From the NCBI GenBank assembly GCA_948567375.1, contig OX419756.1, forward strand, positions 68,674,552-68,738,551: a DNA stretch of 64,000 bases. The letters are read 5' to 3'. Each line of letters begins with the position of its first letter. The first letter of the stretch is position 1. Under the pieces are notes generated by a model that saw nothing but the letters and a program-made list of their open reading frames with translations, was not told the DNA's origin and searched no databases. The stretch is from Lunularia cruciata (Eukaryota; Streptophyta; Marchantiopsida; Lunulariales; Lunulariaceae). The position numbers and the translations under genes were made by a program. Below, piece by piece: positions 1-13,100 of this stretch.

Positions 1-2260
1 TCAACAAGTTTGAGATAGTCACCTGGTTAACTTTCTTACAATTGATTTCTTGACACCAGCGCACAATCTCCTTTTGTGTAGTTTCTGGCTGATACCGTTT
101 ACATTTACAGATAAAATTTCTATCGTCATTCGTGAGGTTGTTGTGCTTAACACCTTGAAGGTGACCTCTCATCATATTTAGTTGTTGTGACCGAGAAGAT
201 TGAAACAGAGATATTGAGAAGGAGGAGATGAGATATGCTCGTCGATAGGAAAAATGTTGCTTTCTCTTGGTAGGGAAGAGATGTGGTTTGCTCGCGAGAA
301 GGAGATCGATAAGGAGAAGGTTCGATTGGTTTTTAACTCAACGAGCAAAACTCTCCACCGTAACAAACTCTTAAAAATAACACTTTGGACTGGAAATGTA
401 ACCGAAGTTGCTCAGAATTGAATTGATTTGACTGAGCTTTTGCGAGGGAAAGACGCACAACTGAACCAGGGACGAGGAACCAATTTGCATGTCTATTCCG
501 AGGGATGGACAGGGACTCTAGCAACAAAGCATGTTTCTCTCTCTCTCATCTCTTGAGATGAGAAACATGATTGAGTTTTTCATCCAGACCCAGAATTTGT
601 CTCTGCAGTCTCGGGTGTTCATAGTACTGTACAGGATACCACCTAGCAACCGAGAGGTTGCTGCAGGAGTCAGGATGGAGACAAGGCTGAATTGATTTTA
701 TCTAGAGCATGGGTACGTGGTCGTTTGCGTTGATAATGCATCTGATAGATGAAATTCGGTGATGAAATCTACACCATCCCTTGGTATTCAAAGAGAAGAC
801 GATGTCCGTCTGTTAGGATCATCGTTGCAAGTGAGTTTTCAGATGGGTATAGAAGCCCGGAGCGCTGTCAAGTGCTCCGGGCTTGGAAGACATGAAAAAG
901 AGATCGTTTGCCTTAGCATGTATAGGGTAGTGTAAACAAACGCGGACTTCTCTAGAATGTCTGAGAAGTGAGGGCCGGGAGCGTGCAGGTAAATGAAACG
1001 GGGAAACAGATGGTTTGCCTTCGAAATTGGAGATTAAATCACTGTGTTTAGTAGGAGAGCAGTTACTTAACAGTAGTAAAGCACCGTACCGATCTTCACA
1101 TGGATCTTCACATGGATCTTCACATATGCAGAATAGAGCGGATGGATTTTACGACCTGGGTTCAGATGCTGAGCGTTAGTAAGCACTGATAGTGTTGAAG
1201 AAGTTGTCCGTAAGGCGCTATCCATAGCGCCTGAGCACCTGCGATGTCACATAGCTGCGTGCGCTGATGGATTCATCCGAAAATATCAGCGAGACCTACT
1301 CAAAGCGGTTATGGCCAACCACACGTTCCGTAAATCGTAGTGGTTACCTTGGAACTCGAAATTTCAGATAGTGCTGGCAATTGCTCATGAAGAGGAACAT
1401 CAATTTACTCAATTCTCATACAATCGTAACACAGTAATTTCAGCGGGCAGACACGAGAAAGGCGCAGAGTTCGTGCATGCTTTCATCTAACTAGATCCGG
1501 TCAGAATCCGAAGCAGTTCGTATGCTTAACTCCGAAATAGAACCTACGCTCACTCCAACGCCTAATGGTCTTTAACTGGCTTAATGAACAACGTGCGCCA
1601 CTGGTGCAATTCAGCGTGCCCGGTGAGGTCGACATCTAACCGAGTGATGTGCAAATTCTCAAATCGTTTCTAAATCGTATTTAAACAAGATGGTAAAACG
1701 TCGAGGTCGACATCTAACTGAAGAGACTGCAAATTTACAAGTCCTATTAAACGAACCGAATGATGTAGAAATTCACAAGTTTTAGATGAACAAGACGATG
1801 AAACATCTCAAAGTCGAGGAGCGATGTCTAAGGTTTTGGAAGGAAGGCAAGCTCCAGAAGATGCGCATCCAAATCCAATTACTTCTGTGCTGCATTTACA
1901 TATCCGTGACTGAAATCCGGAGAAATGAGTCTTTCAGGATTCCATATTCAGGATTCAGGGATGTACTATTCCTACCGCAAAGATCCAATCGGTTTTCGTC
2001 CGGATTTTCCACATCACAGAACTTGAGTCGGGCAGGCAAGAGAGGAGGCGCCGGGTCGACATTGCGGACATACTGAATGTTGTGGGTTGACCTGCTAAAG
2101 CCAGTCATGTTTGTCGATGACTACGTATGGCATGTCCTGATCACGGAGATGAAGTCTCACCTATCTGGGAGAGAAAATCCGGCTGGCAGGATGATGACTT
2201 GTCAACGTGGTGGAATTTTCGGTCCGGCATTTTGTCGGAAAGATAGGCTAGTGCAATGGA
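1..2260. other. Intergenic region, no gene recognised
   Basis: No open frame here looks like a conserved protein. Small structures are visible: an 11-bp inverted repeat (853-863 with 874-884, AAGCCCGGAGC arms, 10-nt loop), an 8-bp perfect hairpin (1214-1221 with 1224-1231, GGCGCTAT arms), a 12-bp unit GATCTTCACATG in three direct copies at 1091-1126, and a degenerate direct repeat with a 78-bp period starting at 1625 and 1703 (GAGGTCGACATCTAAC in both). Confidence 0.6.
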
Positions 2261-2264
2261 GGAG

Positions 2265-2277
2265 ATTAGGGTTAGGG
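2265..2277 (+). promoter_or_regulatory. Telo-box-like motif upstream of RPL6
   Basis: The sequence ATTAGGGTTAGGG lies about 170 bp before the RPL6 start codon. Plant ribosomal-protein promoters commonly carry telo-boxes (AAACCCTAA or its complement), so the position fits. A pyrimidine-rich stretch (CTTCTTCCCTTTCC) at about 2331-2344 could mark the transcription start. The promoter role is inferred from motif and position only. Confidence 0.5.
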
Positions 2278-2442
2278 CGGAAGGGTCCCCGTGGATCGAG
2301 CGGCTGGCTACATGGTGGGGGGTAATGCCCAGCTTCTTCCCTTTCCGACTCTCTTTCACCTCGAGACTCACTGAAGCTCGATTGTTGAGGTTTCCTCGTA
2401 GTTTGCTCGGCAGATTGTCTGCAGCTTGATCTCAATTTTACG

Positions 2443-3721
2443 ATGGCTCCCACCACTAAGAAGCCTCACGCACCCAGGAACAAGCCTGTGGTGAGGGGAG
2501 TAGGGAAGTACTCTCGCTCCGCAGTCTACCACAAGAGGGGACTGTGGGCCATCAAGGCTAAGAACGGAGGAAAATTCCCAACTCTTCCAAAGGCTGTCGC
2601 CGAAGCTGCCAAGGAATTGAGAGCTCCCAAGTTTTACCCTGCCGAAGATGTGAAGAAGCCTCTTCACAAGAACAAGGTCGTGAACGCACCTAAGTTGAGG
2701 TAAGTTTGGGGACTGTCGACGACGATTTTTGGTTTGGAAACTAAGTCGACGTTTTCATTGTGACTAGGGTTAAGGTCTGTCATGGATGGTGCGAGATCCT
2801 GGAATGCGTTTGAGGATTTGACCAATTTGGGCCACCAAGGATTCGTTTGCGTGGCTGATTTTCAAGAACTTGAATTTTCCTCAGGGCAAGCATCACCCCT
2901 GGTACTGTCTTGATATTGTTGGCCGGTCACTTCAAGGGAAAGAGAGTTGTGTTTTTGAAGCAGCTCAAAGGTGGACTCCTGCTGGTTACTGGTAAGTCCA
3001 CACTTTAGGTTCCAACCTTAGCTGTGACTTTTCGCTGGGAATGAATAGAAATGCATTTTGTCTAATCCTGTACCCCATGTTCTAGCATGTTTGCGACCTG
3101 CGTTTTGGATGTTTGAAATCTGTGTAAACGAAACTGTAATTCTCGTTGGGAATGATGGTTAGTACGGTTGCGAACTTAAAATTGCTGGAACCCGTAGGTG
3201 TATCGGTCGGGAGGATATAGATGCTGGTGGTGTAACCGAACTATATTTTCTGTGTGTAGGTCCCTTCAAAATCAACGGTGTTCCCCTTAGACGTGTGAAC
3301 CAAGCCTACGTCATTGCCACCTCCACCAAGGTAGATGTCAGCTCCGTCGATGTATTGAAGTTCACCGATGATTACTTCAAGAGGGAGGTAGAGAAGAAGA
3401 AGAAATCAGAGAGCCAGTTCTTCGAGGCCGAGAAGGAGGTATGTACCCATGGAAATATCACGGCGATTTGATACTATGTTTACCTGAGAGTACATCTTAA
3501 TACTCGTTCGTGAACATGACGCGAATTCATGTGCTAACACTAGCGATCGTAATCTTCTGTAGGTTGAGGAGAAGCAATTGCCCGCTGAGAGGAAGGAGGA
3601 TCAAAAGGCACTTGACAGCCAATTGATCCCCCTGATCGAGAAGATCCCCGACATGAAGTCTTACCTCTCTGCCAGATTTAGTTTGAAGTCCGGTGTGAAG
3701 CCACATGAATTGGTGTTCTAA
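2443..3721 (+). CDS. RPL6: 60S ribosomal protein L6 (eL6), four exons
   Basis: Structural protein of the large cytosolic ribosomal subunit. Coding exons are 2443-2699, 2885-2991, 3260-3438 and 3563-3721; every intron has GT..AG ends and the phases join to 702 nt (233 residues plus stop), the usual plant eL6 length. The N-terminus is basic ([13 protein letters not shown]) and is followed by the family signature [20 protein letters not shown]. Exon 2 encodes the KOW-like segment [20 protein letters not shown] and exon 3 continues with [19 protein letters not shown]. The C-terminus ends KPHELVF. The first ATG in a good context after an in-frame-free leader is used as the start. No disabling changes are seen, so this is a working housekeeping gene. 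It is convergent with CFAP61, with 421 bp between the stop codons. Confidence 0.96.
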
Positions 3722-4142
3722 GGTGGGAAGTTTCTCTTTCTATATTAACCGGGAATTGGAAGTTTTGCCATTCGAGCTCATCCCTTGCCAGGACTCTGGG
3801 TAGAGATACTTTTTTGTGTATGTTATTGCTCCAGATGCATAACAGAGAATGAATGTCTTCAGCCATGCAGATATTTCCAATTTGTCCTTTGGACGTTGTG
3901 CTTGTGATGAATCACTCCAAACACTGCAAGTGTGCTGGAGTCGCCAAGTCTAGGCTTTCCTCAGAACTGTATCTAAAACTGAGTACCTCTGAGAATCGGA
4001 ATATATCTTTACCCACATCAATCAAATTGTTGTACCCGAATTTAAAGTAAATTAGATGGTCACCTTGCTTCTGATACGTGCGCATGGCGGAATGTTTGCG
4101 TGTTTTCCCTCGTCAAGTTTCATCTCAAATACGTGAGACTGT

Positions 4143-7100
4143 TTATTTACGTTGGAGAAGTGTCAAGGAGAAATGCGGTAGAACTGAATGATGGGCATTG
4201 ATGAATCTCCAGAGACTCTGCGTGATATTGATCCTCGTCTCCGTCTGTAGGGTTCCTTCTTGATTTATGCCTTTGCCTTCCTGAAGCTCCTTTTTCATCT
4301 TTTCTCGGACTATGCTGTTTTGAGTAAGCTTCTCGATGATGTCCATAGTGTCTTCCAAGAATGGTAGGAATCTGTCGTGAAGTAGAACTGAAGCCCATTC
4401 GTCAGAGAGGAAGTCGACCAAGTCTGGTATCTCACCACTGTCGTATCTGTGATTCAAAAATGGGACTGCGTGAGATTCTCAATGTCGTCATATTAAATAC
4501 TGCGTCGTTAGCTTAATTGATGGGAGCATGCAAATGACTTTTATATTTTAGGTCTTCTTCTCTCAGTGGGTTGAGCAGGCCGGACAGTTTCATTTAGTTT
4601 GGTAGCATCCATATTTTCATACCTGTCGAGGATGTTGTTCAGGATGCTCACGGGTAAGCCAACTATGCGGACCATCTTCCACTCTGGAACTCGTCTATTT
4701 CCCATGTAGAAGATCCTTCCAATTTCACCATTCCCCATCACGTCTAGCCTACAGTAAGCCGTTTCATGTCTGGAGTATAGGTGCCTGCTTGTTGGACCTG
4801 CAAGACGCGTGGTTCATTCAACAAATCTCAGAACTTATTGCAAGTTCAAATATCGGATTCCGTCTGCACTGATGAGTTTCCGTATTAGAGCCAAATTGCA
4901 CCCGACGTAAAGTATCTAAGAGTATGAAGAGTTAGTCGAGAGATAACCCCTCTGATTTTGCGCAACTTGGGATTCCCAAACCCATTGGCTGCTGTAAGTA
5001 TTTGTACCTTGTGTGAGAACGAGGAAATATAGCAGGAACGAGGACGAAATGTTAGGCTACAGATAATAGGCTGGCATCCTAAGATCAGCTCAAGACCTGT
5101 TACAAAGCGAGGACTCTGTCACAACTACCCTCCAAATATAAGGCAGGGTAAGGACAAGCTACGTAAACATCGGACTTGCACACCCAACGTAGTGTTACCC
5201 GGTATGCAAAGCTTGCCTATAAGCAAGTCAGAAGTTTTCTAATAGTAGCAGTAAACCAACTGGGTGGCCAACCCAGTAAGCCTACGACGTAAGTGGCGCA
5301 GATGACGAGTAGTCAATGACAACGGATGGAAAGTCTTTTCCTCTTCGCAATTACTGATACTGTGTGGGCTTAGCCCCACTTTACGCCCTTGTATTCTTCC
5401 TCTACGGCTCGATGGGGTCCTCCCATCCTTGTTTTCACACCCGGTCGCGTTTTTCAATCCTAGACCGCAGCAACCGTCTTTTGCCTCTCTAGTTCGGACG
5501 CAGTGTGGACCCTCCCCTTCAAGGCTACGAGCTACGCACCTGCCGCCGTGACGCAGAACTTGGGTGCAGCTGCAGCAAAGAACCACTTGTCACCTGGTAC
5601 GAAACCTCCCAAGCATCTAGCTTTGTTCAGCCACGGAAGAACAGAAGTGGGCCACTTATGAAGCTTTGAGTCTCGATTTGAAGTGTCAGCCGGAACATCG
5701 CCTCGGGCCATTGCATCAGTCACTAATAGTGCAAAGGCTGCGGCAAATGCTTCCCCTAATTCCCAACCACAAAACGTTTCCAGCTTCGGAAGATTAACTC
5801 CGCAGTAGCGACTGAATTTACACAAACTACCAGCAGCAAAGATAGAAGGATCGTTCGTTCGAAAGATCCCATCCACCACGACGCGGCCGTCAAAAATTAT
5901 TGCTTCCTGTATACAATCCATGCTTGTTTCAACAAGTGGCAATTCAACTCAAGTTCCGATCATCCGGAAGATTACGGATATAATTTTGTCTATATAAGGA
6001 CATACTCTCCGACTACCCTCGAGAACGACATCGACGCCACAATCTCAGTGCACCTTCGGTCACCACTGTAAGCCTTGTTGTCAAAGACTACAAAAGATAG
6101 TCGGCAGACATATACTAGGGATACAGATTTTGCGCTCTCCCACAGTACATAGAGGGTGAGAAAATGGACGGATAGGAAGACGGTAATGAAGCACCTGCGT
6201 CAAAGCTCGAAACAGGTGGAGGTCAACTTGTCTCTTGTCACAAGTCACAAGTAAAGAGCAAGGCTGCACAAGCGGTCGTTTGGGTCTCTTCCCCTTCTCC
6301 ACCACATACGCTATTTTGGACTCTCGACGCGTGTGTTGGCCTCCTATCTCCTGGGACCTGTGTATCGGACACAAGGGTACCTCAGAGGATTCCTGGACTG
6401 CAGCTTCAACAGTCTGGGCTGCTCTCACGACATTCATCTGTTCCAGCGTCAGAGGCGCTATACTCATTCCATCCAGATCTTCCTCTCTAACTTGGTCCTT
6501 GAATTTCAATGAGCGGATCCATTGATTTGATTCTGTCATCTCCACATGAGCTAATTCCAGGCCTGAGTGAATGGAAACACCCTGACGAAGTAAGATGGCT
6601 ACTAGCATACTGGCAATCTCCGGGTCTCCGAGGTGACCGGTAGCAGCTTGCATTAAACTCATCGGTTCAGGATGTATTAGTAACATATTGGGTCCCTGCA
6701 GGCCTTCTTGTAGCAGCTTCTGTATAGCACAGAAGGCTTCCACTGTCGATCCATAAATAACTACTGGGGGAATACTGTCCCCCTGAACCGCATGTGTAGC
6801 CATACCCTGAGAAATCTCGTGAGCGTTCAATATAATTTCATCAGTTTTAACTATTCCGATATATTCATTTGGATCTATACTGCCCAATCCGAGCCTCTTC
6901 TTAGTCTGATCTTGCAGTCCCGTGCTCAAAATTAGCCAATCGTATGTAAGGGTCTCACCGCTGGAAAGTGCAATGCAGTGTCCTTTCCGATCAATCCCCG
7001 TCACTGTGGCGACAATCACGTTGATATGACAGTCCAATCCTAGTTTTGGGAACGAGTAAGCTGGACCCAAGTCGACTATGATTGAGGATAATGCTGTGGA

Positions 7101-10100
7101 CATGAGGCACTTAAAACCAACAGAGGAGACCATAGTCAAGTTCGTGAACTGCAACTCCTGAGAGGAAAGGAGCTGATGAAAAAATGCAGCAGTAGTGATT
7201 GAGGAACCAACAACTACAATTCGGGCATTTACTATTTTCCTGTACCTGTATAAGTGACTATGGCTCATAGTGTACAAGGCACAGTCAAATCCGTAATAGC
7301 TGCCTCGTGCTTGCTTACTCTTTTTACTGATATGTACGCTCGTCTTTGATGATTTCTTAGCACCTGTTTTGAAAGAGCTACTTCTTCCCCTTCCATGATT
7401 TTGGCTCTTCTTATGTGAACGTCTGTGCGAACTACTACGTTTACTTATCAGCGATTCTTCTTTTTCCTCCAAATGTGCTTCCGCGTGATCCTCCTCAACT
7501 TCCAGATCGACGTGGGCGGCATCTGTGAAGCTCACTTGGTTCTGCTCGCTACCGTCTTCAGCCTTCTCTTCTAATATTGCTTCTTTCAGACTGTGTTCGT
7601 TGTCTTCTTCAATATGTACCTTTTTTTTCGGACCTCCTTTGCTCCGCTTTGGATCGGCTCTAGATGATGGGCGTTCCATACCAGGTTGGGGACCCAAAGG
7701 CCCGCTTTGGATCCAGTTATCGTAGACAGCCGTTGTTTTCTTCTCCTCCTCTGTGGAACCACTATCGATGAGGATACTCTTCCTATGCCCTCGATGGGCA
7801 TAGTCATCTGGCACTGGATCGACTGATATGATGAGACTTTGCCCCGGCCTAGAATTTTCAAGAGACTGGCGTCTCATCATGATATCGTCCACCATAGAAA
7901 TCTTGTTCTCGTCCTCCTTTACACTTGATCCTGTGCTCACTGTTTGGCCACTCAGGGTGGCCTCCGAAATTTGCTTGTTTAAATTTGTCGCTGGAGTATT
8001 TTCTCTGGACGACTTCTCCCAGTAGCAGGGGGGTAGCATATGTGCGTGTTGTCTTCCAGGAAGAAGAATCAGATCTCCTAATATATCAGGTACCTCCTGA
8101 TTCCCGAAGACAGGACAATAGAGCACAGTATGCCCCTGTTGTCTCATAATCTCCTGGAGGAATAACCTAGTTCGGCATCGATATATGGGATTGAGGGAAA
8201 AGAGTATTAAGGAACCGTGATTCTCAGCTGGATGGTGCTGCAGATCCAAGAGAGCCAACAAATCGAAGTGACTAGCTATTGCTTCCACTGGAGGAGAAGT
8301 TGCAACCATTGCATACCCGACGATTTGATGTTCTGTGAGAGAGGCAACTATATTTACCCCTGCACAACAACCATAGCACTACATAGAGGTGAACAGACAA
8401 CAAAAAAGTACCTTACTGAGCTTATGTTGCTCTGATCGGTCTAGAGAAGACGAACATCACTAGACTACTAGTAGAGCAGATAAAGTCTCCAAGCGGGTTC
8501 ATCAAGGTAATCCCAAACGAGCATCATGTAGAAGATTGGAGATTCAAATTCCAAACAAGTAAATATCCAATATATCAAAGACAGTAAACTACAAACAGTA
8601 GTGCAGTCATGTGGAAACTTACGTCCTTCAACGGGCTTGGTGATAAAGCCCAACATGTCATCCTTGTCCGCAAAGTCGTCGAGAAGTTCCTCCAGTGCTG
8701 GAAGGTCGTCAACTGTAGCGGGCCTGATTTCAAAGTTCTGCCAAGTGAACGTGAAAGATTTGCTTTAAATCTGCCGTTTCCATGTCTGGAAACATTTCCT
8801 AAGACGCAAAGCAAGTGCACGATGAAGAGGTTACTCACAGTCGTCAAGGCGTCCTCGTGAAGAATATAGAGACATCGCTTGTCGGCCGACAGTTCTGGAT
8901 CATTGTTGGTGGCGTTTGGCCTGTCTAGGATGCGCTGGAAAAAAGTAAGCAGAGGATGATACGGTGAAGTGTATGGCAGAGTTACCAAACAGAACTCTTT
9001 CTTCAATTTCTGCAATCCAATTTGCGAACGTAAATTTTTAGTTATCATCAGTAACAACCCCTTTCGTGTCTGAAGTAGAGCTTCGAAGAATCTTGTGAGA
9101 CTAGTGCAGCTTACCCTTCACTATTAACAGCTAAAGTCTTCCAGGTCAATTGGAGCCTTCGTCTCTAAAAGGATGCAGCTCGAGTATTATGAAAGACGTG
9201 AATTCATTATAATTTCTTTCAAACCAGCCCTGTTACCAACCGGCCACGCTAAACGCATTGTTCTCAATCGTTCTCCTTGACAATTTAGTCTGGACTTAAT
9301 TACTGCCCGAGATGGTCAAGAAGCGAAACGTGGTCCGTACAACAAAACGTGACATCTCCATAGTGTATTTGAGAAATCGGATTCAGAAGCAGTTCGAAGA
9401 ACGGGGAACACGGAAACCCACTGAGTATGGAACCGAGAACGGCTTGAGGGGTTCTTCCCATCCTTCTTGTATCCTACGCGGTCGCCGTTTACTCAGAAAG
9501 TGCATATGAAGTGCATAAGAATTCATGCATGACCGGTATGCAAGTTGAAAGGAATTGAACCTAAGCGAATGGAATGTAAGTGAATCAAACATGACTAAGA
9601 TAAGAGGACATAAGTACGTAATTAATACATTTCATAAGTAGTACCCGCAGAGAGTTCCATATGAACTGCATATGAAATGCATGCATGACCGTATGCAAAT
9701 CGAATTGAATTGAATCTAAGCGAATGGAATGTGAATGAATATAACATTACTAAGATAAGCGGAAGGACGTAATTGATACATTTCATAGATAGCACCTGCA
9801 GAGAAGTAGTATGAAGCATAGCATAAGAACCAAGACCCACACAACAGATTAAGCATCTGATCTGACAAACGCTATCTCTCAATAACTGATTTGAAACCAT
9901 CTTCTGGAATTACATCTACAGACTATTAGTTGGGGTTCTGATCTGATTCATCTGAACAGACTTCCAGAATAGTTTCATACGACACAACGATAAACTGTGC
10001 CAATGACTTAATTTGAAGGTAGGTACATCTCATGATTATCTTGATGTCATGAAGTTCTAACCATGCAAACTTATCCAGGATTTAGATCCCAGCCTGATTT

Positions 10101-13100
10101 AGCCTGGTTGCTTGCCTGAAACCAAACTCAAGACCGCACCGATTAAGAGAGAAATTGGTATTCAGAATAATATGCAGGCTTTCTTTAGGGGGTTGAGAAT
10201 TTGCATGTAACGGGATTACCACAAAAGCATATTCGATCATGTCAATGGATCGACTTTCGAACTCCACCTCCATGCAGAGCATTGCAACACGGAAAACATT
10301 ATCTGGCCATTCAACGGTAACTTCTACCGTAGGAGGAGTTGGCTCTGATTCTTCAGAACTCTGCTCAGAGTTGACGTCATCTGAACTCAAGGTTAAATTG
10401 TCTGAATTATTAATCGGGTAAAATCCTACCAACATCGCAGCAGATCCATAGCGCACCGAGTACCTTGCATTGTTTCCGGCTGACCTGATGTGAAGTGAGG
10501 TATGTCTCACTTCACTTGTAGTGGCTAATCTACTGACATGGACTATAAGCTGTTTGTAGTAGAGTAACACAAGGGAGTTAGAAATCACAATGTGCTTTAT
10601 GTAATGTAATTCTTCACAAGCCTACAATCAAGTGAGATAACTTAATTGTCCGAAAGACCACAGCAGCCTAGACTTTAAGTTCACATGACACTAACCTGAT
10701 ACATCAGCTTCACCTCCAGGAGTGGCTAATGGATCCATCGCAAACGGGTCCGCCATCGCGAATGGGTCGAGAGCAGCTGCTTCCATCTCAAGAACTGTCA
10801 TTTTTCGTTCTATTCTCTATCAGAAGAACACCAAGGAAAGTTAAGGACCTCACGAGCCAAACCCGTGTTAGAAGAAGTGCTACCGAATACTGCCCTCAGC
10901 AATATGTACCTTTGGTGCAAGACCTTCAAAAATGTCGATATCATAATTTTCGTGAAGTGAAGGAACATGGACATCGCATACCAGTACCACTACACCAACA
11001 ATCCTGGAGGCCACCTGAATCCCATCTACCCAGCAACTTGAATTAGCATCAAAATCTCAACATGAAAGGGTAAGGCTGGCTGAAGAATGTTTTTGCAGGA
11101 TGGAGATATGCCTTTAAAATCAGGAATTAAAATAGGCAAATGCCGGTGCTCTTCAAGTTTGCACATTCTGCGACGAAGTGTAGCTAGGTCTAAAAACCAA
11201 CAATTACGAGAAGAAAGATTATATATGTCAACTTTGACTCACAGGAAAGTATCTGATGTACAGTATTATTCAGAACAAGAACGCCCCACATTCTAACACG
11301 AACATGACGACACACTTTTTGACTACATCGTGTCTCACAGATTGTCTTGCAAGCTTCTTCTTGTTCTTCTTGTCTTGAGAGTAACTTTTCTCAAGACTAA
11401 CTTCACAAAAGCAAGCTCCTATATTAAACAAAGCCATTAACGTCCGATGTTAGCACATTCTGGCCACCATTATCATCTTTCCATAGGAGTACAAATTCGG
11501 GTAAATTTTACCCGAGTAAGGGACAAGTATCATTTCCAAACTACCCTAGCATCCATGCTTTGTGTGAGAACTAAGACAGGAGTAACCTCCGCGAGAAAGA
11601 CGTTGTTTCGCTCAGTTTGAGCACGTATAGAACGGGCAACAGAGTAGGGTTTTGATGGGGTTGCTGATAACGGAACTCTCGTGAGAGGTAATCCTCTCTT
11701 CTGAGCACGCTCAATGACGGGACACAAATCATCATGATCTTCCTCCCTTGCCCTTCTGAACGTAATAGTTGGAAGTATGTCCCTATGACCAGCCAAGAAA
11801 AGAGGCCCATCAGTAGGAGGGCCAAAGTTGCTGCTGAGAAGCATGAAGACACCAAATATTAAACAAGTACTTCCTATCGAGCTGCGTGTTCCAAGTTCAT
11901 ATCTGAAAGTTGATGCATAGACAGTCTAGCAAGGATCGGACCGTTTAGAGTTGGTACCACAGTCGAGCGATCCCGAGCGAAGTAGAAACCATTCGTGAAA
12001 GTTTTAACTGAAAACTTCTATTTTGTAGGATGATGCTGAATATTTCAACAGAGGGCTCTTTCCTAAACAACATCCTGCCCTCTGCTGAAATTGTCTCTAC
12101 TGTATGATTTCGGTGTAAACATCCTAGCAGCAAGGTTAAGTTGAAAGCTATTAGAACGGCACCTGCGTGATAACGCACATACAGAAAATTTGAACTCTAA
12201 GGATCGAGCTACTGGCTTGAAAAAACTTGGCATTGCCCCCAGTTCCAGTGAACCTGCGCAGAAGACACAGGACAGGGGCACATAGTTTTTATGCAATACA
12301 GTGACCAGGTAACCATGTCAACTATATTATTCTACGGTTAACCAATGGAATCAACCAAAACTGGAAAGGAGGCAAAACTCGAACTGCATTTCGAACTCAT
12401 CAAAACATAAATGACGCAACTAGCTCGCTGCAGTAATCAATGTTGCAGTTTAACATGAACATGAAGTTCCACCCAAGTTTTTACTAACAAAGACAGCTCT
12501 GTTTTATAATCTAGTTTACTTGTATGGAGAATAACTCGTGTCTCGTGCGAGAGTGACAGCACTGTGTAAAGCATTGCTCTCACAAAAGCTTCATTTTCGT
12601 CGGTAGCATTAGCAGAACTAACGCAAACGGTCAGCCACAGAAGCACCTCTTTCTGCATCCACAATTGGGACAAGATGGTCACGGAAGGCGCTTGTAGACG
12701 TATGAGACACCTGAATGTTTCAGCTCTACGAGCATGAAGAAAGCTCTAACCAGGACACGGTGACACATAGTGGTGAGCATTCAATAAACCTCAATACTTG
12801 AGTAACAGCATATGCCTACCACTCATGGAGAAAATTTTTTTGCTGGACACGACAATTTTATCTCGAGAGCAAGCTATAGACAACCTTCCTACCTTTATCA
12901 ATTTGATCTCACCAAAGACACGGTACATTTAGGGTAGGCAAAGAGACTTCAGAGTACATCTTACTCGTGCACCCAAGCCTACAGCTTGGCGTGTCGCCCA
13001 GTTCACTGCCAGGACCCTCTTCTCTGAGTCTGCTTTTGTTGCGTTTGTGTTGGTGAACCCCTTAGGGAGTAAAGGTTGGTCATCGAATGCGGCAAACGCT

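Noticed and set aside
5239-5586. Minus-strand 115-codon ORF overlapping the CFAP61 exon end
   Set aside because: It is intron sequence and a LINE tail copy read in a different frame from the CFAP61 exon ending at 5540.
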